64,000 nt of DNA from Heterohyrax brucei (lineage: Eukaryota > Chordata > Mammalia > Hyracoidea > Procaviidae). The stretch covers positions 23,568,001-23,632,000 of the forward strand of contig CM053152.1 in the NCBI GenBank assembly GCA_028571685.1. Direction: 5' to 3'. Numbering within the stretch: position 1 is the stretch's first letter; each line of letters opens with the position of its first letter. The translations under genes and the position numbers were made by a program. This document shows, piece by piece, positions 1-50,477 of the stretch. Below the pieces are notes generated by a model. The model made no database searches, was not told the DNA's origin, and saw only the letters and a program-made list of their open reading frames with translations.

Positions 1-85
1 GACATGCTCTGCTCCTGGTACTTATTTCTTGGTGGTGGTGGTGAAGTCCTCAACTCTCTCTTTGCTTCCCTTTCCTCTTCTCTCT
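1..85 (-). mobile_element. MaLR-like LTR fragment
   Basis: The stretch matches the middle of the LTR family also present at 17223-17705, 22746-23266, 49033-49519 and 52414-52931 (shared motif like TTCTTGGTGGTATGAGGTCC). It runs off the window at base 1 and is cut on its right by an L1 3' end. Confidence 0.5.
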
Positions 86-885
86 TTTTAAATGTGTTTT
101 AAGTGAAAGTTTACAGTTCAAGTCAGTTTGTCATACACAAATTTACACACCCTTTATTATGTGAACCTAGCTATATTCTCCACCCTGCGACAGCACACTC
201 CTCCACCCCGTATTTCCCAAGTCCATTAAACCAGCTCCTGTTTCCTACTGTCTTCTCATCTTGCCCCCAGACAGGAGCTGCCCAGTCAGTTTCCTTTATC
301 TACTTAACACAAGAAGCACATTCTTCACCAGTGTCATTTTATGTCTTGTAGACCAGTCTCTCATCTGGTTTTCATGATAAAATTAGCTAGCTCCAACATT
401 ATCTTTTCTCTATGGTTTGGAAATACCATTTTATCATGTGAGGCACCAAACCAAAAAACAAAGCAACACCCACTGCTGTCAAATCAATTCCAACTCATAG
501 CAACTCTATAGGATAGAGATCTACCCCACAAGGTTTCTTTGTCTGAGGAGTTGGCTTCTGGGATGGTTTCAGTTCTGGGCTAACAGAGACTCCAGGGGTC
601 ATGTCTTCCAGGGACCCTCCAGTCTGTGAGACCATCAAGTCTGGTCTTTTTACTAGAGTTCGACTTCTGCACATAACTCTTCTCCTGCTCCATCAGGGGC
701 TCTGTTGGGCAGTCACAGGTGGTACCAGGTACCATCCAGTTCTTCCAGTCTCACGCTGATGCAGTCTCTGGTTTCCGTGGTCCTTTCGGACTCTTGGGCT
801 GTAGTTTCCTTTCCTCTTTGTTGTTCTTCACTCTTTTGCTCCAGGTGATTTGAGACCAACTGAACAGCTGAATTCTTAACTAACT
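86..885 (-). mobile_element. L1 3' UTR, antisense
   Basis: It reads AAGTGAAAGTTTACAG... followed by the blocks (PySSine-rich dimers, CAGGAGCTGCCCA, GAGGAGTTGGCTTC, GATGCAGTCTCTGGTTTCCG, CTCCAGGTGATTTGAGACCA) that recur in the other antisense L1 3' ends of this window. An AfroSINE fragment sits inside it at 443-533. It is 5'-truncated and lies in NPC1 intron 10. Confidence 0.7.
443..533 (-). mobile_element. AfroSINE fragment
   Basis: The 3' half of a tRNA-derived SINE in antisense (ACTGCTGTCAAATCAATTCC... CTATAGGATAGAG), inserted in the surrounding L1 3' UTR. Confidence 0.65.
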
Positions 886-40118
<39,233 letters not shown>

Positions 40119-40623
40119 GTTTCCGCCGCGCAGGGCTGGGAGGATGAGAGACGACTGGCGCTGTTGAGCTCCACGTCCCCAGTGCAGCGTCTCTTTCCCT
40201 GGGCGCAGTCTCAGGACCCACAGCCTGCAGAGCCAAGGAGCAAGCGCAGGCGGCTCCGAGCTGCGCGCGCAGGTCAGGAAGAACGAAGGCATCGCCGGTT
40301 CCTCCCCCTTCTGGGCGGGGTCGCTGCCGGGATTCCTGGGCCGAATAGGGGCGGAGCTGCGGGCCGGTCGGGGGCGGGTCGGGGGCGTGTCGGGGGCGGG
40401 ACTGGCCGGGTTCTGGGCGGCACTGGGCGGGGCCGTCCTGGAGAAGTCTCTGGGTCCCGGATTTACGTGTTTTCTGTCTGTGTTCTGCCTGGGGGTGGGG
40501 TTGGGGGGAACTCTTGGGGGTCGTCACCCCTGGGCAGCTGAACTTTTGGCATTCAGACTCGGAGGATATTTCTGAAGTAGCAACAGTATGTGGCTTGGGT
40601 GCTTTATCTCGTTTTCTTTTTGC

Positions 40624-40790
40624 CTCTGCTGGTGGCGTAGTGGTTTATGTGCCACGTCCGCTAACTTAAAAGGTGCTAGTTCGAATCCGCGAGGCGCTCC
40701 TTGGAAACTCTATGGAGCTGTTCTTCTGTTCTGTAGGGTCACCATGAGTCAGAATCGACTCTACGGCACTGGGTTTGTTCGTTTGTTTTT
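40624..40790 (+). mobile_element. AfroSINE, well preserved
   Basis: CTGCTGGTGGCGTAGTGGTT, AGTTCGAATCCGCGAGGCGC, CAGAATCGACTCTACGGCAC. CpGs that other copies have lost are retained, so it is either young or shielded from methylation decay by the nearby CpG island. Confidence 0.9.
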
Positions 40791-40935
40791 GATCCGCAGT
40801 TGGAATCGACAGCAGCGGTGCTTTCTGGAGCGGGGGATGGGGGGGACGATTATCCGCAACTGACCGTAGCGATGTCGTAGGACCCGGAAGCGTTTAGTTC
40901 TGTTGTACATGGAGTCGGCGTGAGTCGGGGGAGAC
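40791..40935 (+). mobile_element. tRNA-Gly-SINE tail fragment
   Basis: ACCGTAGCGATGTCGTAGGA, GTTTAGTTCTGTTGTACATG and GAGTCGGCGTGAGTCGGGG match the last 80 bases of that SINE family. Confidence 0.55.
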
Positions 40936-41630
40936 TCAAGGACAGATAACAGTAACACGTTGGAGTGGATTGAGATTAAGTGTTCTGAGCAGTTTCTCCT
41001 CCCAAACCCAGTCACCCAAAAGGAATGGGGCACCAGGTCGTGGCGATGACACACAATGGCCTGACAGTGTTGATCAACAGCGCGAAGGGGCGGAGCGCAG
41101 ACGTGGGTGGGGTGCCCCTTAGGCACTGTAACTTTGTTTACTGTCAACTCAGCGCCGTTTGGAGAAAGCGTTAGAACCGCACCATCTACTGGAGAAGCGA
41201 CACATAGCAGTGAACTGGTTGGTGTGAGGGGAACCCCGGAAGCGGGGGGGGGGGTGAGGAGTATTGGGGGGCCTGCAAAGCCTATTCTAGGTGAATTCAG
41301 GTAACAAAGATTGAAGTAGACACACCTTTGTTTATGAGCCTTTCACATATATATATTTGCCTTTCATTTATTTTTTACTATATACACATTTGCTAATTTT
41401 TTCTTTCAGATTTTAATTGAGACCACTCAAAATTATCAACCCTGTCGATTTTGAAGTTATGGAAATGGAATTAAGGATCTCTCTTTTCCCAACACTGGAA
41501 GCCAGTTTTGAAGGAAAAGACTATCCATTTGTATCAATGAACAGAACAGAATCAATCTTAGGTTATACCATGATGAAATGACATTTGTTAAGCACGTTCA
41601 TCCTTATTCTGTTTGTCTTAAAAGAAGCAC
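40936..41630. other. Intergenic, CpG-bearing then AT-rich, unassigned
   Basis: 41050-41280 is still CpG-rich (AACAGCGCGAAGGGGCGGAG, a G10-type run at 41244). 41320-41630 is AT-rich. Neither part matches a gene or repeat that I can name. Confidence 0.4.
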
Positions 41631-42176
41631 GAGGTCCGACAGTGAAGTCCATGAACTTAATTGTTCTGAATGCTACGTACCTCATTGCTGAATATCACTG
41701 CAATCACTTTTGAAATACTCCCGTTGGGAAGCTATGGACTCATGCCAGCGCCTAGTCCACCCTTCAAAGTAATTCTGGACTGGCTATTGTGTGTGGTGGC
41801 ATAGTGGCAAGTTTGCAAACTTAATTGTATAGTTGTCTGTGAGGGAGCTTTTAGCCAGTAAGCAAATAACTGCATTGGAACACCCTCCCTACTCACCTCA
41901 TCTTGCCCCCAGTGACTTTTTTCTCTACCTCAAGATAAAGGAAATATTGAAAGGAAGACATTTTGATGACATTCAGGACATCAAGGGTAATACAATGACA
42001 GTTCTGATGGCCATTTGAGAAAAAGAGTTCCAAAATTGCTTAGAAGGGTGCACTAGGCGCTGGTGTTGGTGCATAGCTTCCCTAGGGGAGTACTTCACAG
42101 GTGACCATGGTGATATTCAGCAATGAGGTATGTAGTGCTTTTCCTAGGATGAGTTCGTGAACTTAATTGTCGGCTC
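41631..42176. mobile_element. Fold-back mariner (DD34D) relic
   Basis: The right arm and centre (about 41826-42176) are sense 3' transposase sequence, encoding LEHPPYSPHLAPSDFFLY, whose APSD carries the third catalytic aspartate of mariner transposases, and then the 3' inverted repeat. The left arm (41631-41785) is the same 3' end in inverse orientation, beginning GAGGTCCGACAGTGAAGTCC. So both ends are the element's 3' end and the N-terminal half is missing. A stop codon follows the last recognisable block. Confidence 0.8.
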
Positions 42177-42189
42177 TCATATAAGTGGA

Positions 42190-42289
42190 ACGCTCCTTAG
42201 AAGTGAGGATGGCAGGACTTGGACTTGTTTGCTTTGGACACTTCATCAAGAAAGATAAATGGTTCAGGTGATATCAAAATAGTATGTTC
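42190..42289 (+). mobile_element. RTE LINE fragment
   Basis: GAACGCTCCTTAGAAGTGAG, GATGGCAGGACTTGGACTTG, TTTGGACACTTCATCAAG match the RTE block at 53595-53665. Confidence 0.6.
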
Positions 42290-43022
42290 TAATGTGATGG
42301 CTCTCAAAATGTGGTTAACTGATAGTCTCAGGGGACATCTAGGTCAGTTGGCATAAGACACTACATAAAATGTTCTACATCCTATTTTGGTGAGTACTGT
42401 ATGGGGTCTAAAAAGCTTGCAAGCTGTTATCTAAGATATATCTATTGGTCCCATCCTGTCTGGGGCAAAGTAGAATGAAGAAAGTCAGAGACACAAGGAA
42501 AATGTTAGTCCAAAGTACTAATAGACCACCACAGCCTCCACCAGCCGGAGCTCAGAAGAACTAGATGGTGCCTGACAGGGATTATAATAGACGGTCCTCG
42601 ACAGAGCAGGAGAAAAATGTAGAACAAAATTCAAATCTACAATAAAAACTACTATTCTGATGGAGGGTGGAGGAGTCCCTAAGACTATGCTGTCCACCCT
42701 TGACAGCCTGCAAACTCAGAACTGAAACCACTCTTGAAGTCTACCTTGCAGCAAAAGATTAGACAGGCCTATACAAAGAACACAACACAAATGAGGAATG
42801 CACTTCTCAGTTCAGTCAAGCACGTAAGACCAAACGAGCAACCCTTGGCCTAAAGCAAAGGTGAGACGGCCAAAGGAACAGGAAAACTGGAACCTGGGCT
42901 GGAAAGGTAGGAAGTGCTAACATATTGCAGGGATTGCAACCAATGTCATAAAACACTTTGTGAATAAATTTTTGAATGAGAATCTAATTTGCACTGTAAA
43001 CTTTCACCTAAAGCATAATTAA
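42290..43022 (+). mobile_element. L1 3' UTR
   Basis: GTGGTTAACTGATAGTCTCA... AAATGTTCTACATCCTATTT ... ACTTTCACCTAAAGCATAAT. Directly adjacent to MER5A. Confidence 0.75.
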
Positions 43023-43027
43023 TGAAA

Positions 43028-43195
43028 AGATAGTGTGGTTACCTAACCACCAGCAGCAGCATCACTTGGGAACTTGTTAGAATACACATTCTCAGGCTCC
43101 ACCCCATATCTGCTGAATCAGAAGCTCTAGGGGTTGGGCCATTCAGCCCTATAGCTGATTCGGATGTACTCTAAAGTTTAGGAACCACTGTTGTA
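43028..43195 (-). mobile_element. MER5A (hAT-Charlie)
   Basis: CAGCAGCATCACTTGGGAAC, CACATTCTCAGGCTCCACCC, GAATCAGAAGCTCTAGGGG and AAAGTTTAGGAACCACTG, nearly full length. Confidence 0.8.
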
Positions 43196-43359
43196 TTTCC
43201 TAGATCTTGATGGGTTAGTCATCCTTCCAATTTTCACAAAGACCTTATGAGGAAAAAAAGGAAAAAAAAACCCAAAAAACTCTTATGAAGAAATTGATGT
43301 GAGTAAAGAAAAATTTCAAGCATCATATGAGATATTTTAGAGATGCACAGGAATTTTTT

Positions 43360-44005
43360 TCCTCTATTAATTTTATTTTTTAATATTTCATAAATTTTGT
43401 TGGATAACTGCAAAACACACACCAACTGTTTCTACAGGTACAATTTGGTGATATTTATTGCATTCTTTGAGTTGTGCCAAGTTTCTCACTCTCATTTCTG
43501 GGTTGTTCCTCTTAACATGATATCACTGCCCCTTAAGGTTCATATCAGTTTTTCAGGTTGCACATGTCAATTTGATCCTATATAGATATTTCTTCAGAAT
43601 ATTGCTCAAGGCACACATTTTTTACTAGTTAAGCTAAGCTATTGTTTGGTTTTAAGAACACTCAGGGAATGTTTTCGGTTTAAGATTTAAAGATTATCTC
43701 AGGGTAATAATTTCAGGGGTCCATCCAGCATACCTGGCTCCAGAAAGTCTGGAGTCTATGAGAATTTGAAATTCTGTTCTGCATTTTCTCCCTTTTGATT
43801 GGGATTCTTCTATATAATCTTAAATCAAAATGTTCAGTAATGGTAGCTGGGGCACTATGCAGTTCTGGTCTCATGGCAAAGGAAACATTTGTTCATGGAG
43901 GCAATTAGTCACATATTTTATATACTATTCCTATTCCTAACTCTTTTTCTTGCTGTGTTGTTTCAGGCCAATAGACAGTAATTGTTGTTCCTGGATGGCC
44001 CCTTG
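43360..44005 (-). mobile_element. Probable old L1 3' UTR, antisense
   Basis: AT-rich block ending TTCAGGCCAATAGACAGTAA and TTGTTGTTCCTGGATGGCC, words seen in other afrotherian L1 3' ends. Weak. Confidence 0.35.
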
Positions 44006-44009
44006 AAAG

Positions 44010-44995
44010 TTTTTTTTTTAACTGTGGTTGAGTGAAAGTTTACAATACAATTCAAATTTGTATATTTGCTGCTCCTTCTGCTCTCCTTGCCTGGTGACAG
44101 CACACTCCTCCTTTCCATTCTGTACATGTCATATCCTCTTAACAATCTCCTGTCCCCTCTTCTCCACCCTCTCTACTTTCCTCTAGTAAGAGGCCAGAAG
44201 GCAACATTTTATAGATGCATAGAACCATAAAGTGTGCACATGATATGATCACTCTGTGTCCCCAAGTCCAATCCATTCCAATCTGAAGAGTTGACCTCAC
44301 TAATTTTCTATGATCAGGGGCAGCATCAGGTGGAGGGGCCGTGTTCCCAGGAGAACTCCCAGGACTTTGGACCATCAATTGTGGTCTTTTAGTGGAGTTC
44401 TTAGGGTGGACCCCCTTTTTTTTGGTGTTGCCCATGGGGCTCAACATTGTGAGCCCCATCACAGCTGTCATTGGTGGTTGATACAGTCACCCATTCATGT
44501 AGATGTTTCTGTCTTCTGGGCTGTTTTTCCCTCATATTGTTGTTGTCCTTGGTGATCATCTCTGGACCCCCACCCCTGCTACTCTATCCTTGAAATATTG
44601 GGTTAAGATTGGAGGAGTTTTCAGTTTATGTTGAAATCCAGTTAGACTGATCTTCTTTCTAATGTGTGCCATCACTAGTTTCACCCAAACAAATTTCTAT
44701 CAACTATCTAATCTATAACCAATCCTCTCCCTCCCTCCCTCACCTCCCCTGCAGCTGTCAAAGAATCTTTTCTTATGTACATGAATCTGTTTTTAAGTCC
44801 TTGTAGTAGGAGTCTCATATAATATTTGTCCCTGTGCCGCTGACTGATTTCACTCAACAGAATGTCTTCCAATTGAAAGCAGGTTATGAGATGCTTCCTA
44901 AAGTCATCATTGTTCCTTATCGTTGCATAGTGTTCCATTGAGTATATACACCATAGTTTATCCCTTGCAAGTTTGGACAGGATGCAACAAACTAG
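44010..44995 (-). mobile_element. L1 3' end with ORF2 C-terminus, antisense
   Basis: The 3' UTR (44010-44700) joins ORF2 codons at 44760-44990. On the minus strand they read EHYATIRNNDDFRKHLITC and then LSEISQRHRDKYYMRLLL, the usual L1 ORF2 C-terminus. It ties the 3' UTR family of this window to L1. Confidence 0.85.
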
Positions 44996-45159
44996 GAAGT
45001 AGAATTCAAGCACTAAACAAGTTATCAGGCCAGTTAATTAAAATGTCTCATGAAAACTATGAACCCTAAATCTCCATACCAAGGAACCAAAATTCCATGA
45101 GGTTTTTGGTTATACATAAGCAACCTCAGGAGCTACTTTTTTTTTCTTATGAATATATC

Positions 45160-45340
45160 TATCACACACAACTTTTGCCAATTTAACTTTCTACAAGTGT
45201 ACAATTTAATGACAGGAATTATAATAATGAGCTGTGGAATCCTACGCTTAATCTATGTGATTTTCCCATTTCTGTTAATCCTCCCTTTCCCTTTCTCCCA
45301 TCTTTAGTTATGACTAATAAACTTTGGTATCTATGCTTTT
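45160..45340 (-). mobile_element. Old L1 tail fragment
   Basis: CAATTTAACTTTCTACAAGT and GTACAATTTAATGACAGGAA match an L1M antisense 3' region. Confidence 0.45.
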
Positions 45341-45344
45341 GGAT

Positions 45345-45835
45345 GGCATAATTTTTTTTTTTGTAAATGTGATTGAGTGAAAGTAGTATATAATCCAAGT
45401 TAACTTTGCACACCTGCCTATCTCTAGTTCCCTCTGGTCTCCCGGCCCGGTGACAGCACACTCTTCCTTACCATTCTATATGTGTCATATCCTGTCAAGG
45501 GTCTCCTGTTCCCTCCCATCATCTCCTCTGTCTTCTGATAAGAGGCCAGTAGGGCGGCATCCTGTAGCTATATAGAACCATAAAGTAGACATACCATATG
45601 TTCACCATATGTCCCCAAGTCCAATTCATTCCTGTCTAATGAGTTGACTCGGTAATGATTTATGAACAGGGGCCGCATTGGGTCTAGAGGCCATGCTCCC
45701 AGGGAAACTCCAGGCCCTCGGACCCTCAATTGCAGTTTTTTAGTGGCGTTCTCAGGGTGCGTCCCTTTTTATTCTCATATTGCCCACTGGGATTTGACTT
45801 TGTGAGCCTGGATCACAGAATTTTTGATACTCCAG
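45345..45835 (-). mobile_element. L1 3' UTR, antisense
   Basis: GTGATTGAGTGAAAGTAGTA, CGGTGACAGCACACTCTTCC, CCAAGTCCAATTCATTCCTG, GACCCTCAATTGCAGTTTTT. Confidence 0.75.
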
Positions 45836-45959
45836 AAATTATGTCCACCACTCACCAATGCAGTAACAAAAAGATCTTTTATTTTTTTCTGGTTTTCTCT
45901 ATTTCATACAGCATCAGTAGACACTTCAAGAGGCCTAAGAAATATATTTTTAAAAATAA

Positions 45960-46945
45960 TCATATATGTATTTTTTATTGTGATTGAGTGAAGGTGTACA
46001 ATTTAAATTTGCATGCCTGCCTATCTGCAGCTCCTTCTGCTCTCCTTGCCTGGTGACAGCACACTCCTCCTTTCCATTCTATACATGTCATATCCTCTTA
46101 ACAATCTTCTGTCTTCTCCTCTCCACCCTCTCCACTCCCTTCTAGTAAGAGACTAGTAGGACAACATCCTGTAGATGCATAGAAACATTAAGTGCACACA
46201 CTGTATGGGCACTCTGTGTCCCCGAGTCCAATCCATTCCTGTCTGAAGAGTTGACCTCCGTGATAATTTATGATCAGGGGCATCATCAGGTCTAGAGGCT
46301 ATGTTCCGAGGGGAACTCCCAGGCCTTTGGACCATCAATTGCGGCCTTTTAATGGTGTTCTTAGGGTGTATCCCACTTTTTCTCATGTTGCCACAGGGAC
46401 TTGACATTGTGGGCTCCATAACAGCTGTCATTGGTGGTGGCTGGGCACCATCTGGTTCTTCTGGTCACAGGTTGATACTGTCACTCATTCACGTGGGTCC
46501 TTCTGTCTTTTGGGCTCTCTTTCCCTCAGGTCATTGTTGTCCGTGATGATCACCTGTTGCAGCTGAGTTGAGACCATTTGGTCTACCTCAAATGGCAGCT
46601 TGCTATCCTTTAAGATACAAGATGCCACTCACCAATATGGGGTTCAGAAGACTCTCTTAGCAATAGGCTGGTTATGCCAATTGGCTTTGATGTCTCCTGA
46701 GAGCATGGTTCCCAGATCCCCACCCCTGATACTCTATCCTTGAAATTTTGGGTTAAGATTGGAAGAGTTTTCAGGTTATGTTGAAGTCCAGCTAAACTGA
46801 TCTTCTTTCTAATGTCTGCTGTCACTGATTTCCCCAACCAAATTTCTATCAACTATCTAATCTACAACCAGCCTTCTCCCTCACTCCCTTCCCTCCCTTG
46901 CAGCCATCAAAGTTTTTTCTTCTGCACATGAGTCAAACGATCATA
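45960..46945 (-). mobile_element. L1 3' UTR, antisense, near full length
   Basis: From GTGATTGAGTGAAGGTGTAC through GGCTGGGCACCATCTGGTTC, AGATGCCACTCACCAATATG and CTCTATCCTTGAAATTTTGG to TTGCAGCCATCAAAG. The third such copy within 3 kb. Confidence 0.8.
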
Positions 46946-47415
46946 TTTTTAAGAGAAACTTTCTTTTGTTTTCCCTGATAACAAAGTAATCCGTGGTTAT
47001 GGTGGACATAAATGTTCAGAGACAAGATTAATCATTTATAATTACACTGCTATGATGGATAATCTATGTCACATTTTCTCCTGTGAAAACTGCTTTAACA
47101 CAGTTGAGATCTTGAGACACTTTTTCTTTGTTTAAGGAATAATCAATACTACCATCATAAAATAATTCGACATTGATTTCAGAATAATAAAGGACAAAAA
47201 AAGAGGGGAAATGGAATTGTCAGGTGACTGCATCTTTATCAGTGTGAAGAAACATCCTCCAGAAAATGTGTAAGCAATTGGAAACATTTTTAAAGTGGGA
47301 ACATACTAAATATAATTTCTTATCTTGCATTTAATTTTTTTTACCTCTTTACTCTCAATAGCTCTATACAGTACCACAATGTGTATGTAACACTTACGAA
47401 GCCAGAATCACATAG
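46946..47415. other. Intergenic, AT-rich, unassigned
   Basis: No gene or named repeat is seen. Confidence 0.4.
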
Positions 47416-47512
47416 GCAAGTCTTAGAGCTGTCTCTAAGCAACATAAGGCAGAAGTCGCTAAGCTGCAGAAAATTCACTGCCTCAGGTAGCCTGCTTGGT
47501 ACATCCCATACC

Positions 47513-47675
47513 AAAAATGAAACCCACTGCTGTTGAGTCAATTCTGACTCATAGCGACTCTATAGAATAGAGTAGAACTGCTAGATAGAGTTTCCAAGGA
47601 TCACCTGGTGGATTCAAACTGCTAACCTTTTGGTTACCAGATGTAGCATTTAACCACTACACTACCAAGGTTTCT
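47513..47675 (-). mobile_element. AfroSINE, full length
   Basis: AACCCACTGCTGTTGAGTCA to ACTACACTACCAAGGTTTC; inserted in the LTR. Confidence 0.9.
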
Positions 47676-47984
47676 GTACATCCCATAGTTTTACATGAAT
47701 ATCCTGGTTCCCTTGCTTGACACACCTCATAGCTTACATTAACATTCTGGTTTCCTTTTCCTTAATTGCTGCCCCAAACCAGAGGAAATTTGTGCACACC
47801 AATTTAGGCACTGTGTTGACATTCTGGATAACCTTTTAGCTTCTTAAGTATCTTACACATAGTAACTTTCCTGCTTTTGAGTGAGTTTAACTACCATTTT
47901 TTGAACATGTGATGCATGAAGTTATATGTAAAACACATTGGACCTGTGTAATATGATTAAGAATGTTGATAATACAACTGAACT

Positions 47985-48790
47985 AAACCAAAAGCTAAAA
48001 GGTTTCCAGAATACAACCAAATACTTTGGGAGACAGAGTAGTAGGGGTGGTGGTCTAGGGATCATTTTTTCAGTGGACATCTAAGTCAACTGGGATAACA
48101 GTTTATTAGAAAAATGTTCAGCATCCCACTTTGGTGAGTTGTGTCTTGGGTCTTAAAAGCTAGAAGGAATCAAAGGAAAACAAAGAACATCAAAGACATA
48201 TGGAAAATTTGGCCCAAGAGACAGAGATACATGAAACAGAGACTCCATTAGCCTGAGATAGGAAGAACTAGATGGTGCCCAATTACCACCAATGACCCCC
48301 TTGACAGGAAATGTAACAGAGAGTTCCTGAGGGAGTGGGAAAAAAGTAGGGTACAGAGCTCAAATTCTAGTAAAAAGTCCAGACTTAATGATCTGACTGA
48401 GACGGGAGAGACCCCAGGAGACATGGCCCCCAGGACTCTCTGTTACCTGATAGCTAAAACCATTGCCAAAGCCAACTCTTTAAAGATTAGACTGGGATTA
48501 TAAGACATAAAATGATACTGGTAAGAAATGTGCTTCTTGGCTCAAGTAGATACATGAGACTAAATGGGCAGCATCTGTGTGGAGGTAAGATGAGAAGACA
48601 GAATGGGACAGGAGCTGGTTGAATTGTCATGGGAAATCAGGATGAAGAGGAAGAGTGAGCTGTTACACTGTAAGGAGAGCAACAACTAGGGTCACATAAA
48701 AGTGTGTGTATAAGTTTTGTATGAGAAACTGACTTGAATTGTAATCTTTCACTTAAAGCATAATTAAAAAAAAAGCAACAAACAAAAAAC
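47985..48790 (+). mobile_element. L1 3' UTR with poly(A)
   Basis: ATACAACCAAATACTTTGGG to TCTTTCACTTAAAGCATAAT, then an A9 tail and A-rich end; inserted in the LTR. Confidence 0.8.
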
Positions 48791-49032
48791 GCTGCTGATG
48801 TAACTTGTATGAACTTCCCCTTGTAAACTTCATAAAAGCAGTATTATATCTCGCCGTCACTGGGAAGTCTTAGTGGCAGCAGCCCTGACTTTTCTTTTCC
48901 TTTTGCAATGAAGTAAAAAGCTCCTTTCTGATGTCCCACCTAGCTCTCTCATTTATTGGCTCAGATGAGTTGTGCCAAGAAGAACCTAGGGTTTCTACCT
49001 AGCAACAAATGAACTATATAGTTTGATGACTG

Positions 49033-49519
49033 GCTTAGTCATCTAGTGCTGCAATAACAGAAATACCACAAGTGGATGGCTTTAACAAAGAGAAATTTAT
49101 TCTCTCAAAGTCTAGGAGGCTAGAAGTCAGCATTCAGTGCACCAGCTCTAGAGGAAGGTTTTCTCTTTCTGTTTACTCAGGGAAGGTTCCTGTCATCAAT
49201 CCTCCACTGGCCTAAGATCTTCTCTGTGCAGGGATCTGCTCCCCTCCTGGTTCTTCATTCTTGGTGGCATGAGGCCCCACCATCTCTGCTCAGTTCTCTT
49301 TTATGCCTCAAAAGAGTTTGACTCAAGGTACAACCTAATCCTGTAAATGGAGTCCTGCCTCTTTAACACGACTGCTTCTAATCCTAGAGGTTAGGGTTTA
49401 CAACACATAGGACAATCAATCACATCAGATCACAAAATGGGGGACAGTCTACAATACTGAGAATCATGGCTTAGCCAAGTTGATAAACATTTTAGGGTGA
49501 CACAATTCAATCTATAACA
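49033..49519 (-). mobile_element. MaLR-like LTR, antisense
   Basis: TTAGTCATCTAGTGCTGCAA to CAATTCAATCTATAACA. Full length. Confidence 0.75.
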
Positions 49520-49819
49520 ATGACCAGTAAGTATTTCAGAATAACTCAGGTTGTCTAGTTGCATTTCTGGTACATACACATATGAAGAGTTTGTGTGGTA
49601 TTCAATACAACCTCATTAAGTTTACTTCTTCATGTTCCTGAACTTGTCTGGACTCCATAAAGCATTGACTCTTTCTGTGCCTTCTGTTTTCCTCATGATG
49701 CTGCATCACAAAAGACTAAAAACTACTGGACTTTTTTCTAAGGGAACTGGGGGAAACTGACCCATGACAAAATTCCCCTTAGCTGGCAGATGGATGGGGG
49801 GAAGTCTGGAAAGGCTCAT

Positions 49820-50440
49820 GTCAATGGTTTTTGATCTATTACATAATATATCTAATCAGTCTTCTCTTGGACATTCAGTATCTTAGTTCTTTTTTTACTG
49901 AAAATGATGATGCAATGAACATCTTTATATCTAAATCTTTACAATTATATAGAAATAGAACCTTTGGAAAATTTTTTAGTATTGCTGAATCAAGGACATA
50001 CATAGTTAAAATTTTTATTATTGACAAAATGCCTTCCATAGAGACTTCAGATTACACCTTTGTCAACAATGTTTCAAAGTACGATTCCTCACCCCCTTAT
50101 AGCAGTTATCTTGGCATTCCAATAGTTAAAAATGGCATCTTGTGATTTTCTTTATTGTATTTTATATTTTAAACATACTATGAAGATTTAATTTGTACTT
50201 ATTTATAAATGTGATCAAGAACATTTTCATGGATTTATAAGTAATTTTATTTTTCTCTGTTCTTAATTCTTCATTAGATTTTTTTTCTTATTGCTTTATA
50301 AAAGCTCTGTATATTGGTCTAGCATGTGTGTAGTAGATGCTTTTTACTAGTTTGTCTTTTGATCTTTTGGTATTTCTTTTCCATGAAGAAATTGTAAATT
50401 TTTATTATTCTGAATTTTGTATTTTGCCTACAAAATCAGC
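49820..50440 (-). mobile_element. Old L1 (L1M-type) 3' region, antisense
   Basis: GATGATGCAATGAACATCTT, AAAATGCCTTCCATAGAGAC, TATTGCTTTATAAAAGCTCT and TTTGTCTTTTGATCTTTTGG in L1M antisense order. Confidence 0.6.
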
Positions 50441-50477
50441 ACACATTTCAGGATTATTGAAAAAATCATTTCATGTG

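Larger units (their letters stand above)
47420..49012 (+). mobile_element. ERV LTR, second copy, split by SINE and L1
   Basis: Segments 47420-47512, 47680-47984 and 48791-49012 align in order with 19150-19795 (ATCCTGGTTCCCTTGCTTG, GTTATATGTAAAACACATTG, CCTAGGGTTTCTACCTAGCA). The gaps are an antisense AfroSINE (47513-47675) and an L1 3' end (47985-48790). Confidence 0.6.

Noticed and set aside
41833-42018. Small gene encoding a mariner-like peptide
   Set aside because: Part of the fold-back relic; ends in a stop inside the transposase homology.
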